DNA of 64,000 nucleotides from contig NC_068572.1 in NCBI RefSeq assembly GCF_025698545.1, positions 4,092,001 to 4,156,000 on the forward strand, given 5' to 3'. Below are positions 24,084-36,559 of the stretch, piece after piece. The stretch is from Gossypium raimondii (Eukaryota; Streptophyta; Magnoliopsida; Malvales; Malvaceae). The stretch's first letter is position 1. Each line of letters starts with the position of its first letter. The notes below the pieces were generated by a model. That model was not told the origin of the DNA and did not search any database. It saw only the letters and a program-made list of their open reading frames with translations. A program made the translations under genes and the position numbers.

Positions 24084-27000
24084 CTAGTTGGTACGATTTT
24101 CCGTGCCGTATCCCCTACCTCTTCCACCATAACCATAGCCTCTTCCGTAATAAGAACCTCTAGCTCGACCACCATGGAAAGGTCCCCGGCCACCTCTACC
24201 GCCACGATGCCTTGGGAAATCGCCAAAGGTCTATATAGGTATTGTAAGGAGAAAATTTTATCAAGAGATCATGTTGAAGAATCAAATGCATTATCATATA
24301 CTGTGCCAGAGGTATATGCAAATGCATTACAAGCCTAGAAGCCTTAAACAAGTATGTTTTAACTGTTGTTACCTCTTTGGTCAAAGTCTAAATTCCAATT
24401 CCTCCTGTTAACTATGGTCAACAAAAGGAAAAGAAAATTTCCTTTTCTTCTACAATAATTCTTTAAAAGGAAAACGTATCTTAAACTTATTTTATATATA
24501 CAGACACGTACACCAATCAAGTGCTTTTTTGCGTCTTGCACCTCTGGCAATATAAAAGATTCTAGTGCCTAGAGTAAGCAGTCATAAGGTTATTTTTACT
24601 CCATGCATACATAAAAACATTTAAATACTCCTATGATGTGAATAAAGCAATGGAATATAGTACCTCTGTATCCCTCCTCATTTGCTCTGAAAATCTAGTC
24701 CTCCCATTCCGTGACCCACCTCCAAGAGAATCACAGGACAAGGAATCAAAAAAGTCATCCTTGACATATACAGGCTGCAAAAGAAGAAAATAAATAAGGA
24801 CCAAATGGAATTTGTGAACCAAATTATGGAAACTTGTTCGGCACCAACATGCATGTGCGCTGGCGAGCTCTTACCTTAACCTCAACTTGCGAGGATTCAA
24901 CACTATCTTCATTTTGTAAATCATCAGCATCTTCCTTAGCTCGGCTACTTTTTCCAAGATGACCCCAAACTTCATCCTTGTTAAACTTCTCGTTCATTGC
25001 CGTGAAGTCAAATTCTTCTGTAAATTTGGTTGCCGAACGTGAAATCTGCAGTACCAAATGTTGACATTACTAACAAGCCACAGCCATTGGATTATAAAAG
25101 TCATGATCCTTATAAGTTCACCCATGTTTAGCAAAGTAATAACGAATGGAATAAAGCTTTTAAAGGAGCAGTTTGATAAGCAATAAGCCGTAGTTTTCAT
25201 GTGTATTTTCCTATAGGGGGACTTAGTTGGTAATATCATTACCTTGAAGGTGAAGTAAACCAAAATTGCTTTAAGACTTTGGACTTTTTTTTTCCTTTTC
25301 TTTATGTAATCTTGGAAATTTCTACCATAAGAAAATAAATATTATATGAATCATAAAACTCAAAATACTTAAAAAGTTACAATATCAATATCAGTCAATA
25401 CCCACGGTGATACTACAGCAAGAGTACACCATTACATATCTTAAAAATCTTTTGACTGTTTGTTTTATCTCAACCTTTTAGAGTGAAAAAATCAAACTAA
25501 ACCGACTGAAATGATAGCGTGCAATCTGGAAAACAACATATTCTCACAAACACTAGAGGGGAACACAGAGATAGAAGTGTCAGACAAGCATATGCTCTCA
25601 TGCATCACTTCCATATGTTTTAGACCATCCAAGCATATCAAACCAGATCCTTTTGGTGAATCTGGAATTTCATTTGACAAAAAAAAATTATGGTTTCATT
25701 GCAATCAATCTACTATAATTCTAACCCAGTCAAGTTCAATTTTTTTTGTAAAAGGGGCAAGGTTTGAATGATGAAATAAGAAGGCAGGGCAATCAAGTTA
25801 AGGTATAGAGACGATGACTCTATCAATTTATTGATGTTTTGAAATATCGAAAGTTTGACTGAATTCCTGTGGGGTGGAGGGGTATTATAGGTCTGCTCAC
25901 GCTAACTGTTATTTAGGAACAAATAGATGGAAATAAGTTTTTTATTATCCCAAAACTTCAGAACGTTTCAACTAGCTTCCCTGATATAGGGTGATATTCA
26001 AATTAAAACATTTTTTTAAGCATTGAGTGCTATTCCAGAAACTTTCTGAAACTCCCATTCAAGGCATTTTTCCTTATAGACAAGAACTTGGCCAACTCAC
26101 GCTCAGAATATTAGTATTGCCACCATATTTTAACAACAATCTGGCAATGCAAAGAAACAGAAAACGTACCTCATTTCCTCTTCCTCTTCCTCTTCCTCGT
26201 CCTCTTTCACGGCCACCTCTATAATTATGATATTGATGAGCATGCATTGGAGCTCCATGTAGCTAGAAGGGTAGTGAAGACCCAACAGAATATACATCAA
26301 AAAGGGGGAAAAGTGCATGTCAGTGTATAACCATTTGAAACCAATATATCTATGTATAATTAAAAGTAAGCATCCTAAGTATTTAGAAGAATAAAGCAAT
26401 AATAACCACTGGTCAAACTAGCTACAACTAAAGAAACCTGGTAATATAATCTCTAATCTGTCAGAAACAAGAGATAAATTGAATGGCTAGTCAGAATGTG
26501 TAATCGATAATATATTACTCAAGGGAAAACATTTCTAATTTCAATGAATATATATTTATTAGGAACTTAGCCCATTGTTCGAGAGGGGTCAGTAGGCTGA
26601 AATTCCTTTCAGGAATTTAGCAATATCAGTTTATGGGCATCAAGTCACTTTGCAAAACAGAAACAATACCTTATGATCAGAGGGTGAAGGCGAAGGCAAT
26701 ATAGGTTCCTGTCCTTCTGTTTTTGATGGTTGTTGTGGTGTTTGTGCTAATAATGGTGGCGCTGCTTGTGCTGACAATGATTGCGGTGCTTGTGCTAACA
26801 CAGGTTGTGATGCTTTTGCAGGCACAGGTGCTAGTGCAGGGGCTGATGTTGTCAGTTCTGGAGATGACACATGAACAACTTCCACATCCTTCTGAGCTGT
26901 TTGTGAAGACATAGACAAAGATGCTGGGACCAGTCCTGGTTGTAAAAGCTGGCCTGGGGTTACTAACGAAGGAAGCATCCCATCATTTAAAACTGAACTT

Positions 27001-30000
27001 GTTGTCCCAATGGTGGAGGAAGCAGGATCAGGCATGCCTTTGAATGGCATTACAGGATCAGGAACTGTCTTAGTTTTTTCAGAAAAGGGCAACATGACAG
27101 CAGTTTTATCTAAAGCAGTACTTGATGGAGGTACCAGTGGCAAGCTACTACTTGGAGCTGCAGTAGGAAGAGTTAAAGCAGAAGCCCTATCTTGATTCAA
27201 ACTAGTTAATGAGTCCGAAGCTAAATTAGAAGACTGTGCTGGAGGACCAGAAGATTGCAAATTCAGTGTGCCTGTACCAAAGGGTGGCAGCAAAAGGGGA
27301 GTGCTTTCAGGTAACTGAGAACCTGGCAAATTAGAAGCTGCAGCCGGTAAAGACGCATTCATGGCTGGATATTGCATAGGTTGCTGCATGGAAGATGGCA
27401 TTGGCAAGCCAGGTGGGGGTTGAAGCAAAGGTTGCTGCTGTGGAGGAAGACCATTTGCGGACCCATAGTAACCCTGCCAGTACATTGGTATGGAGAGCCC
27501 ACTATTTGCGGTTGGAGCACCTGATGAACCCCATGGCCCTAAATTTGCACCAGGTTGATATAATGGAAGATTGCCCTGAAATGGTGGCCTCGTCAGTCCT
27601 ATAGACGAAGTTTGGGAACCCATATCTTGCATAGATCCTGAAGCAGAAGAAGGCAAGCTGGTGGATGCAATTGCTGATTGGGGATAGTGAGACTGCAGAA
27701 GAAAGGAATCCAACAAATGTCAGACAAGTTGACTAATACAGAAGTATCTAATTGAACCTTGAAATAATAAAATTGGATTCTCAAAATGCAAATTCAGAAT
27801 GCTATCTGAAACTGAAAGTGACAGTAAAAAATAATCTCAGAGCTAGCCTCAAATTAATTTGATTACACATATCAATGCATCTTAGCAAAAGATAAAGACA
27901 GCTTAAGCAAAATGATGGGAAGGACTGAGGAAAGGGAATTTAGAGGGAAATCAAGGAGAAGGGCAAAGAAACAAAGGAAATTGGAGAAATGAGAGAACTA
28001 GGAACAAAAACCAGTAAGAACCAATAGAAAGAACAAAATCTCATATCAATTTTCCAAATTCTCCACAAGTAATTGTTCAAAAAGACTAACAGAAATAACA
28101 TTGGTGCACACAAGCTAAACTCTAAACCAAATTCAAATGCCTAGAATATCCTAAATACAAGAAAATGGAAACCATCGGGAAGAAAAAACAACGTATTTTG
28201 GCTCTTTCTTCACTAGAAAGTACAATACTAGCTATGAACTTCAGATGCAGAAGTATTTTAAATATCATTCCATATAAATTTGATCATAATACTCAAATCC
28301 AAGGTAATATTACTGGTTTAAAAAAAGAAAAAAGCTATTATGGTTGTACAATATAACAATAGATAAGAACCATTTTCTTTTCTCTACCTGTATAATAGCA
28401 GGATCATTGTGTATAGGTGCCGGAGTCTGAACTGGTGGTGGCGAAGATTTAACCTGCAAGTCCTGAAAGCCAAATGCACAACAAGAAAAATAAGACGATT
28501 AAGGCACTAATACTGATAATAGGCATATATAATTTAGAAGAACAAGAAATTTTCTATCTTCACTGAAAGTATATGGCACCAAACCTGTAATCTAGCAAAT
28601 GAGGAAACTAAATTAAACTGTTTTTAGTACAGGAAAATCTTTTTTTTTTAACTCTTGTGCAGATAAATTTAAAACATTGCATTTAATGGTGTGAAATCTG
28701 AACTCTCGCCTAGTAGAACAACTACAACTTTCAATAACAATATATGCTTAGGCAGAAAAGATTGATTTTACTTATCCGGTCACTCATAAAAGGTCTACAA
28801 GTCAAGTATCAATAAATGGCGCACCAAAACCTTCTGCTGACCAGACTGAGCTCCAGGTACATATCAGTGACAATCCTAAGACATTCTTAGGCACTAATAT
28901 ACAACATTGTCCAAATTTCATGAACCTTGGCAAAAGGAAAGCCAAAAGTTAATAATAATAATAATAACATAGTTTTAATCAATGCCATGGTGAAACCATA
29001 CACTAATGGCTGCTGAGATATTATGTGTGCTACAATTAGGCAATACAGTATCAAAAGACCAATTCTACCAAGAAATCTCCTCTTTCGAAAATAAAAATTA
29101 AAAAATGCTCAAAATTGTTGGTGTGATTGCATTGTGGCTATATAATACCATAGTGAATAGTTATACAAATATGATGAGAGATAAAATTTCATTTCATAAA
29201 GATTTTACAATAGTTTTGTTGAATGAATTTAAAACACCAAGAGAAACTTGGAAAGTATTTTGGTATGGACCAAAAGAACCTTCTAACAAATTTACATGCA
29301 ATAATAGAAGGGTGATCAAGCAATTAAACAATTATTGCATTTTTTTGGCCTCTTTTGGGCCCAGTCTAGATAGCAAATGAACAACTTATGACACCATAAC
29401 TGAACCAAAAGAAGATATTTGCAATCAGAGAAAAGCCTTGCTACTCTACAGAAATTGAATGTTTCCTAAAAAACAGCCTTTTACGACCAACATTCAAATT
29501 CAAAGTCCGATTCTTTGTCCACGATCAATATCGAAAGCAAAACTTCATAATTGAAAAGGTAGATAACATCTCTATTAATGTGCATTAGTTCAAATAATAT
29601 TTGGACTACCTTGATGTCACTTCCACGGAACAGTATATATTCATAAATTTTATCACTTGCTGGCACTTGTGGACCATCTTTTTTCCGCCCTTCAGTTCCA
29701 AATGACCTTACTGCAATGTTAAAGGAACAGAAGTTATTTAGGGGAAGGATATAGTCGCCTCTTAAAACCACAAATATACAAGAATAGTCACTAAAACATA
29801 GACTAGGCCTTTCTTAACCACAAGCACAGCAATAACATTGGAAGCAGCAGACTCTCAGATTTGAAGCTCTAACAGCCATACTCTTCTCTAGCCTGAAAGA
29901 GGCAATATCATGTAGACGTTTACACCGAGCTCTATCATTTCATAACACATAAAATGCCTTTGTTTTTTTTGGAGGAGGAAATATTCTTTTTAGTGCTGCA

Positions 30001-30941
30001 ATCTATGTAAATACTAATACCAAACTCTTTCAATTATCACTACCAATACTTAACCCTTCCACTTATTATTCACTTTTTTTTCAAGTAAATTCCCAACAAG
30101 CTTCAATGTTCTTTATACAATCATTAGCTATTTTTACAAAACATAACAATTCAAAACCCCTTATTATGGCGAAATTGAGCAATGCCAACTTAATTGCAAA
30201 TGCATAGTTGTGCAAAGAGAAGTATAATCCAAAATTCTTATGCATTATACAGATGTTATGTTAAAAATACAATAAATGCTGTGATATGTAGTAACTTTGT
30301 TGGCAGACAGCACTATTAATTATATTATCCACATTTTACAGGTCCTACAAATATAGATTTACACAAAATGTTTGAAAGTTCATCAGAAAACAAAAAATCA
30401 GCTATTTTTCCATACGTTGTCAGCTTTATAACAGTCCCTTTTTTTTGGCATCTCTAAATCACCCACTTGATTTGACATTGCTTTCTACAGTCCAGACCTC
30501 TAGGTATATAGTCTAGTGACTTGCTTAACTAAAAACCAGTTGTTTAAACAGTCAACATGCATCTCACTTTAAAACCTTTTATTAATTACACCCAATGACC
30601 CAACAAACAACTTAAAGAAAAAAATTTTAAAAGAAAAAAGTAAAACTTTTCAAAGCATCCCAAAATCCATTTCACCTTAATGAAGAAAACCCACAAAGCA
30701 AAATCCACAATAGAGCTTAATTTTTTTTTTTTAAAAACCCCAAAAATAAAACCCAGAAAAGAAAAAAAAATTAAAATTTCATTTTACCATTTCTCAAGCC
30801 GATGCTGGATTCTTCAGTGTTGATATTAAACAGAACACCTTCATATCTGATTTCAGACTTGGACGTCAAGCTTATCAAGCTGCCTATGTATGAATCGGGA
30901 GAGCCAGCAGTTGAAGATCTGGAACTCTCGGTTGAGGCCAT
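24084..30941 (-). CDS. DCP5: DECAPPING 5-like LSM14/Scd6 family protein
   Basis: RNA-binding P-body protein that represses translation and promotes mRNA decapping with DCP1/DCP2. Coding exons on the minus strand: 30941-30788, 29710-29610, 28462-28388, 27692-26670, 26262-26170, 25045-24875, 24774-24664, 24230-24084; all GT-AG with frame kept, 624 aa. The N-terminal divergent LSm domain spans about 14-90 ([20 protein letters not shown], then the [10 protein letters not shown] block and [13 protein letters not shown]). Residues 110-450 are low-complexity Pro/Ser/Gln-rich in one long exon. An RGG stretch follows (about 466-480), then the DFDF-type box [19 protein letters not shown] (492-510), the FFD box [17 protein letters not shown] (about 542-558), the TFG box at 576-579 and a C-terminal RGG/GYG tail. 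These boxes are the known binding sites for DDX6-type helicases and EDC4 partners. The ATG at 30941 is used because the upstream in-frame codon is TTG. Confidence 0.96.
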
Positions 30942-31935
30942 GCCCTTTTGAGATTTCTGCAGAAACAACGATGGGTTCTTTCGATGTCTCCTTCCTGTTT
31001 TCCTTTTCTTCTTTTATAGGTCTAAGGTGAAGGTAAAATTAAAGCAAATCTGAAAGAGAAAAATGGTGTAAACCGTGAAATGCTGTGAGTGCTAAGCGTG
31101 CAAGCCAACCTTTGAAGCTTTGTGCATTGTTCTATGTGGCCTGTGCTTTTTTAGGTGTTTGTATTGTAAAAGCCCAAAGGCCAAACAATTATATTGAATC
31201 TTAGTGGCTATAACCCTATAGTTAAGGGTGTGTTTGTGTTAAATTTATGTAGATTTAAAAATATTAATATTTTGAACCGGCATTATGATTAAGGGTGTTT
31301 ATCGTTTTAAGTGTGATCTAAATTTGAGTCCCGCTAGTCACATTTAATATTCAGATTTTATCCTGTTACTATAACTCACTAAAAAAATTTATTAGTATTT
31401 TAAAATGTCAGCCTTTGTGCTTGTTTCATTTAAATAATATTTAAAAATTATTAAGATTATATGAGAATATAAAATAAGAATAATTATATTAAAATTAAAT
31501 AATATAAAAATATATAGAATATGGGTATCTTTATATTTGTAAAAATAAAAATATTTTTAATCATACAAAATATAAAATTTATTATAATTAAATAAAATAA
31601 TGTTTTGAATTTTTATTTTATAATGGGATCACGAGTATTGAATTAATTATAATAAATTTTGAAACTCTTTATTATTGTACCTAAAAAATAATTTTGAATT
31701 TTAAAAACTTGGATAAAAATGAAGTTTGTCCCTTAAACCCCTTTTCTAATGCATTTTAGTAGGAAGGGATGTATGTAAGTGTAATTTAGGTATAAACATA
31801 TGAAAAGAACATTACGTTGGGATAAAATGGATTCAGTTGCACCCCTCATTTCTCATTCAATATCTGTTAACTCGTAAACAACCTTTAAAATTTTAATGAA
31901 ATAGGATGGTAGATCCTGAAATGATAGAAATCTAA
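30942..31935. other. DCP5 leader/promoter and intergenic DNA
   Basis: About 30942-31150 should contain the leader and promoter of the minus-strand DCP5 gene. No convincing TATA box was found. From 31200 it is AT-rich without a gene. Confidence 0.4.
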
Positions 31936-32085
31936 GGGTGGGTTTGGATGGGCGATTGGATGCGGTGCGGTGCGTTTAGTTTACTTTTTGTCTCACGCTA
32001 TAGTATCGCTACAGTATCTAATCTCACCGCCGCCGCTGTTTTTACACTAACCGCAGGTAAACGCACCGCCCATCCAAACTCACCC
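31936..32085. mobile_element. 150-bp Tourist-like MITE
   Basis: Terminal inverted repeats gggtgggtttggatgggcg and (complement of the right end) gggtgagtttggatgggcg differ at one position. TAA flanks both sides (31933-31935 and 32086-32088), as for PIF/Harbinger MITEs. The element is G/C-rich compared with its surroundings and has no coding capacity. Confidence 0.85.
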
Positions 32086-32465
32086 TAAGACAAAAATACG
32101 TAACATTATTCAACAACATATAGGGGGAGAGGATAAATTGGTATGGAAAGAAAATTGGAAAAGGAATATTTTCGATGAAATCGACCTACTGACTCCTATG
32201 AAGACAATGCCGAAATCTCACACACACACACATATATATATATGTATGAACAAACAAATCAAAGAAGAATTAAGGAAGAGGTTAATTATTCATTTTACCA
32301 TATGCCCCCACGTGGGGCTATAAAAGTAAGGAAGTAAAGATTTGTGCTAGAAGAATCTCATTTGTTGGTCTAATGGTCAGGATGTTCACTGTCTCATATG
32401 TGGTCTAGGATCGAGTCATACTGGTCACGTTACTATTAGAGCTTTGCCCTCCTTTTATAATTCAC
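32086..32465. other. Intergenic with a possible tRNA-like SINE head
   Basis: 32210-32243 is a CA/TA microsatellite. 32362-32415 has a sequence resembling an A box (tggtctaatggtcagg) and a B box (ggatcgagtcat), similar to a decayed tRNA-Glu-like head. It cannot be folded into an intact cloverleaf, so I do not call a tRNA. Confidence 0.35.
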
Positions 32466-34420
32466 AATGTAATAGGCCGATTTAGCCCGGGCTCATAGAA
32501 AAGTAATAAACCCAAAATAATAAAATAAAGTCCAAAATTATATCATTTGGCCCGATCGGGATGGCCCATTACTTGAAAAGGTTGAAAGTCTATCTACAAA
32601 CTTGATGCATATGGAAACATAATCTTCAAGGATATGCAATCTTAGAAGATATGATTTTGTAATCTTAGATATTTAATTTGTAGATACCTTTTAATCTTAG
32701 CCGTTGATGTAATTAATCTGTACCGTTGGATTTGGGGAGGCTCAACTATAAATAGATACCTCTTCCTTCATTGTAAAGGACGAAAGTGGGGAGTAATAAT
32801 AATTCTTAAGAGTATTTACTCAAAATTCTCTCTCTCTTGCGTTCTTATTTTGTTGATTTATGTATAATTTATTTATTGATTTGTATATTGTTGATTTCAA
32901 ATATTTTTTTTCCTTATTATTCATTTTCAAATTCATTATTTTCAAATTTGTTTACATTTTATTTGGCCTTATATTTTTTATTTTATACTCTTTGTTTTAA
33001 ATTCATTGGTCTTTGATTAGTGATGCTATTTAATCCTCTATTTGTTATTTTAGTTTTATTATTATTATTAAATTAATTATTTTAATATTATTAACTATTA
33101 TGTGGCATCATTAATCTTGTATCATTATTATTATTATTTATTATTGTTATTGTTATTATTATTTTATTTTTATATTCATGCTAAGCATAGTTTTTATGTA
33201 ATATATATATATTGTTTTATATATAGTATCGTATGCTTATATATATTTTATACATATGTTTTTATTTTTATTTTATTTCCTAACTTTTATATACATATAT
33301 ATACTTTTATATTTAGTTTCAATTTTTTTACTTTTGCATATATGTACATGTATGTATTTATATATTTTCTAATGAATATTTTATATATATATACGCACAT
33401 GTCTATGTTTTTTATTTGCTGAAATACAAACTTATATTTTCAACACATATGTTATAATATATATATATATTTATTTATTTTCATAAATGCATTATATATA
33501 TTTTGTTATAAATTCTATAGTCCAAAATTTTATATGTAAACCCATGTGTATGTCTTTTATTCTTTATAATTTCATGTATATATTTTGTACATTTTTTCTC
33601 TTTATATTTTTTGTTTATTTCCTTCATTTGCTTATTGATTTATGTTTTCATTTATATTTTGTTCATTTGATATTTTACATGTCTCTATTTTTATGTACAT
33701 TAATTTCGTTTATTTCTATGTCATTTGTTGTATTTATTATTGTATTTTACACTTAATGTAGCATTACATCATTTTTTATTCGATTTTAAAATTTTCAAAA
33801 TTGAGATAATACTCGTATTTAGAATTTTCAAGGAAATTGAGCCCTAACATATTGGGTTCCAATTTTCTTCGTTAAATCTAACAATCGAGAATTGCTCATT
33901 AATCAAAAAATAAAATGAAAAGCTTGTTGTCGGGAATTTAATATGTTGTATCCTAACGTATTGGATGTGACGTATTGATTTCTCGAGACAAATATTTAAA
34001 AAAAAATAATATCAAAGTAAATATTCCAAGTTTAGGATTTTGAGAAATTGTGCCCTAACGTATTGGGCCGCGATTTTTTATAAATCTTAAACAAATGAAT
34101 ATTCTTTTAAATTTTATTACACGAGTATTTTGGACTAATTCATTTTTGAGGAATTAGAATGTCGTGCCCTAACGCATTGGGTGTGACATTTTCTTTCTTC
34201 GAAATGATAAGAGTCTTAATAAGTAACGTTTTTTAAGTTTTTATTAAGGATCATATTTTTAAATTTTCGACATTAAGACACTAATTAATTAACTAGGTAC
34301 CAATTTTGGGCGTTACGAGGGTGCTAATCCTTCCTCGTACGTAACCGACTCCCGGATCCATTTTTATAAAACTCGTAGACTAAACCTATTTTTTAGGTGA
34401 TCCAATCACACAAAAAAAAA
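32466..34420 (+). mobile_element. Truncated LTR with promoter and spaced CCCTAAC motifs
   Basis: Starts near tgtaataggccgatttagcc. A TATA core (aactataaatagatacc at about 32744) is followed by a leader with ctctctctcttgcg, the layout of U3-R in an LTR. The middle (32870-33760) is extremely T-rich. From 33841 a motif of the form gccctaacgtattggg recurs four times (33841, 33950, 34052, 34166) at 102-114 bp spacing. The block gggcgttacgagggtgctaa (34311) then cctcgtacgtaaccgactcc is a repeat end I associate with Malvaceae LTRs. The copy appears cut near 34410, before an LTR 3' terminus. No coding part follows. Confidence 0.55.
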
Positions 34421-36559
34421 GAATTATGCAATGTGTAAAGAAAACCCTAAAAATTTAAACTTTTTAAGATCAAATGCTATATAAAGTTTTTATACTATGC
34501 ATTTTTACACATTTAGTCCCTCTATGTAATTTGGTCATTTCTAGTTTTTTTACTATTTGAAATGTGTTTTCTTTTTTGAAATGTGTATTTTTAATCTCGA
34601 GATCAATTATTTTCATTAATCTGTCAAATAATTCGACGTGACTTATTTTTTAAAACATATTTCGACTAAAATATAGGGGAATTATGAGGGATGTATTAAG
34701 TAAGTCTGATGACTGTATAGAATTTGGTTTCTGTTTTGGTCGGTTTTCTTGATTAATGAAGCTTATGCATTTTACCTAAAAAAAATGCCAAGTGATATAT
34801 TCCATATTACCACATGTTCTAAAAATAGTAAAAATTTACCTTTGAAATCACACATAACGAAAATTAGAAGAACAAATAATTATAAAATTTTAATAGAAAG
34901 ATTAAATTTGCAAAAAGAGAAAAGAAAAAATGGTACAATGACCATTCATAAGATTTTACCTTTTTTAATTAGCATGTTTGGGCAAACTGAGCTCCTTAAC
35001 GTTTCTTTTTTTTTGAAAATAATACCATTAAAGGTAAAAAAAAATAATGGTTGAAAGTCGTAAACGGCGAAATAGAAAAAGTAAAAAAAATAAAGTTTTA
35101 AACCATATAATTATTTATAGTTTTGAACAAAATAAAATTTAAATATATTTTATAAATTTGATTTCATTAAAAATTAAAATAAAAGATGTTAAAACTTAAA
35201 ATACACAGTTTAATGCAAGTATAATCGTATGCAAACGACATATAAAGTTAGGAATTGATGAGTGGAATAGAATTTATGTTTGTATAAGTGGATAGAGTTA
35301 GCCATATAATTTACATCCATTTTCCTCGTATAACCGAAAAATTATTTTATGGATTCTTCTCACTACATTATCCATGGTTTAGAGTTTAGGGTTCAAGGAC
35401 TGGGTTCAAGGTTTGAGATTCAATTTCAAGGTTTAAGATTCAAGGTAAAAAAATTACCAAAATTATGTGTCAATAACATGAAAAAAATTACTGAAATGCT
35501 ATTAAATAATTGAGAAGGAACTATAGGTGATGTGATGGGAATGACCTGTAAAATAATTTCTCCATTTAACTAAGTTATTGAATGAAATTAATGATTTTAA
35601 AACTAATATTTTCATATAAATAGATTTATATGTATGCAATTGAGCTATATTTTACATGTATATAATACATATAATATTTAAAAAACATGTAATTTCAAAA
35701 CAATACACTAAAACATAACAATATTGTATGTTTATCCATACAATCTTGACTACTTGATTAAAATAATAATTTGACAAAAGAGCAAATATTATTATCATTT
35801 ATATACACTCTTAATAAAACCCGAGTTGATGTCATTGATTAATCGGATACTAATTTGGTTAAGAAATTATAAAAATAAATCATAATAGTGATGACATTTT
35901 AATCTTTTTATTTTAACAAAAATAAAAAATACATATATTAATATTTAAACCCACGCCAATTGAATTAGTAAAAGCTTAAGTTTACTACTCAACTAAAGTT
36001 TTATTTTAATATTTTTATACATTTTTTATATGCATGATTTATTATCTCCATCAGTTCACATCTATCTATATTATTAATAAAACTCTTGACTAAGTTAATA
36101 TAACGAGTTAATTGGGTACTAACTCGATTAAAAATTATAAAATGTCTTTTATAATTAAAAAAATTCATATTAATCGAAGATATTTTAAATTTTTTACAAC
36201 AAAAAACCAAGAAAATGTCTCATACTCTATACTGTCATGACTTTGCATGCACAACTTACCATAAAACATATATGGTTATAATTATAATTAAAAAATGGAA
36301 AGGCTCAATTCTCATGCTCTATACTGTTTTGTTTTGGGGGGCCAAACTAAAAATGAAACTTCAGCTTATTTTGTTAAAAATAAGTGAACTTGAACCACCT
36401 TCCAATCAAGCTCCTATGTGATCTCAAACTTCCCTAATTAGAGACAAGTGGTTCATTCATTGTGTGCTTCAAAGGGCATGTGCCCACATAGGATAGAAAC
36501 AAGATTCCATAAACTATATCAGTAATAGTAATTCCAGTAATATTGAAAATAAAATAATC
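34421..36559. other. AT-rich intergenic, 3' of the FAM192A gene
   Basis: No gene recognised. 35378-35450 has imperfect repeats of ttcaaggtttaagatt / tttagggttcaagg, and 35815-36180 has two loosely similar copies of an aataaaac...gtactaactcgatt block. Both are anonymous repeats. Confidence 0.4.

Noticed and set aside
26723-27604. Plus-strand frames opposite the large DCP5 exon
   Set aside because: Antisense shadows of a long open exon; the minus frame has splice junctions and family motifs.
32362-32440. tRNA-Glu-like sequence
   Set aside because: A- and B-box-like motifs are present but the acceptor stem and anticodon arm do not pair; at most a decayed SINE head.
33102-33756. Long Tyr/Phe/Ile-rich plus-strand frames
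   Set aside because: They arise from a very T- and A-rich part of a truncated LTR; the translated composition is low-complexity.
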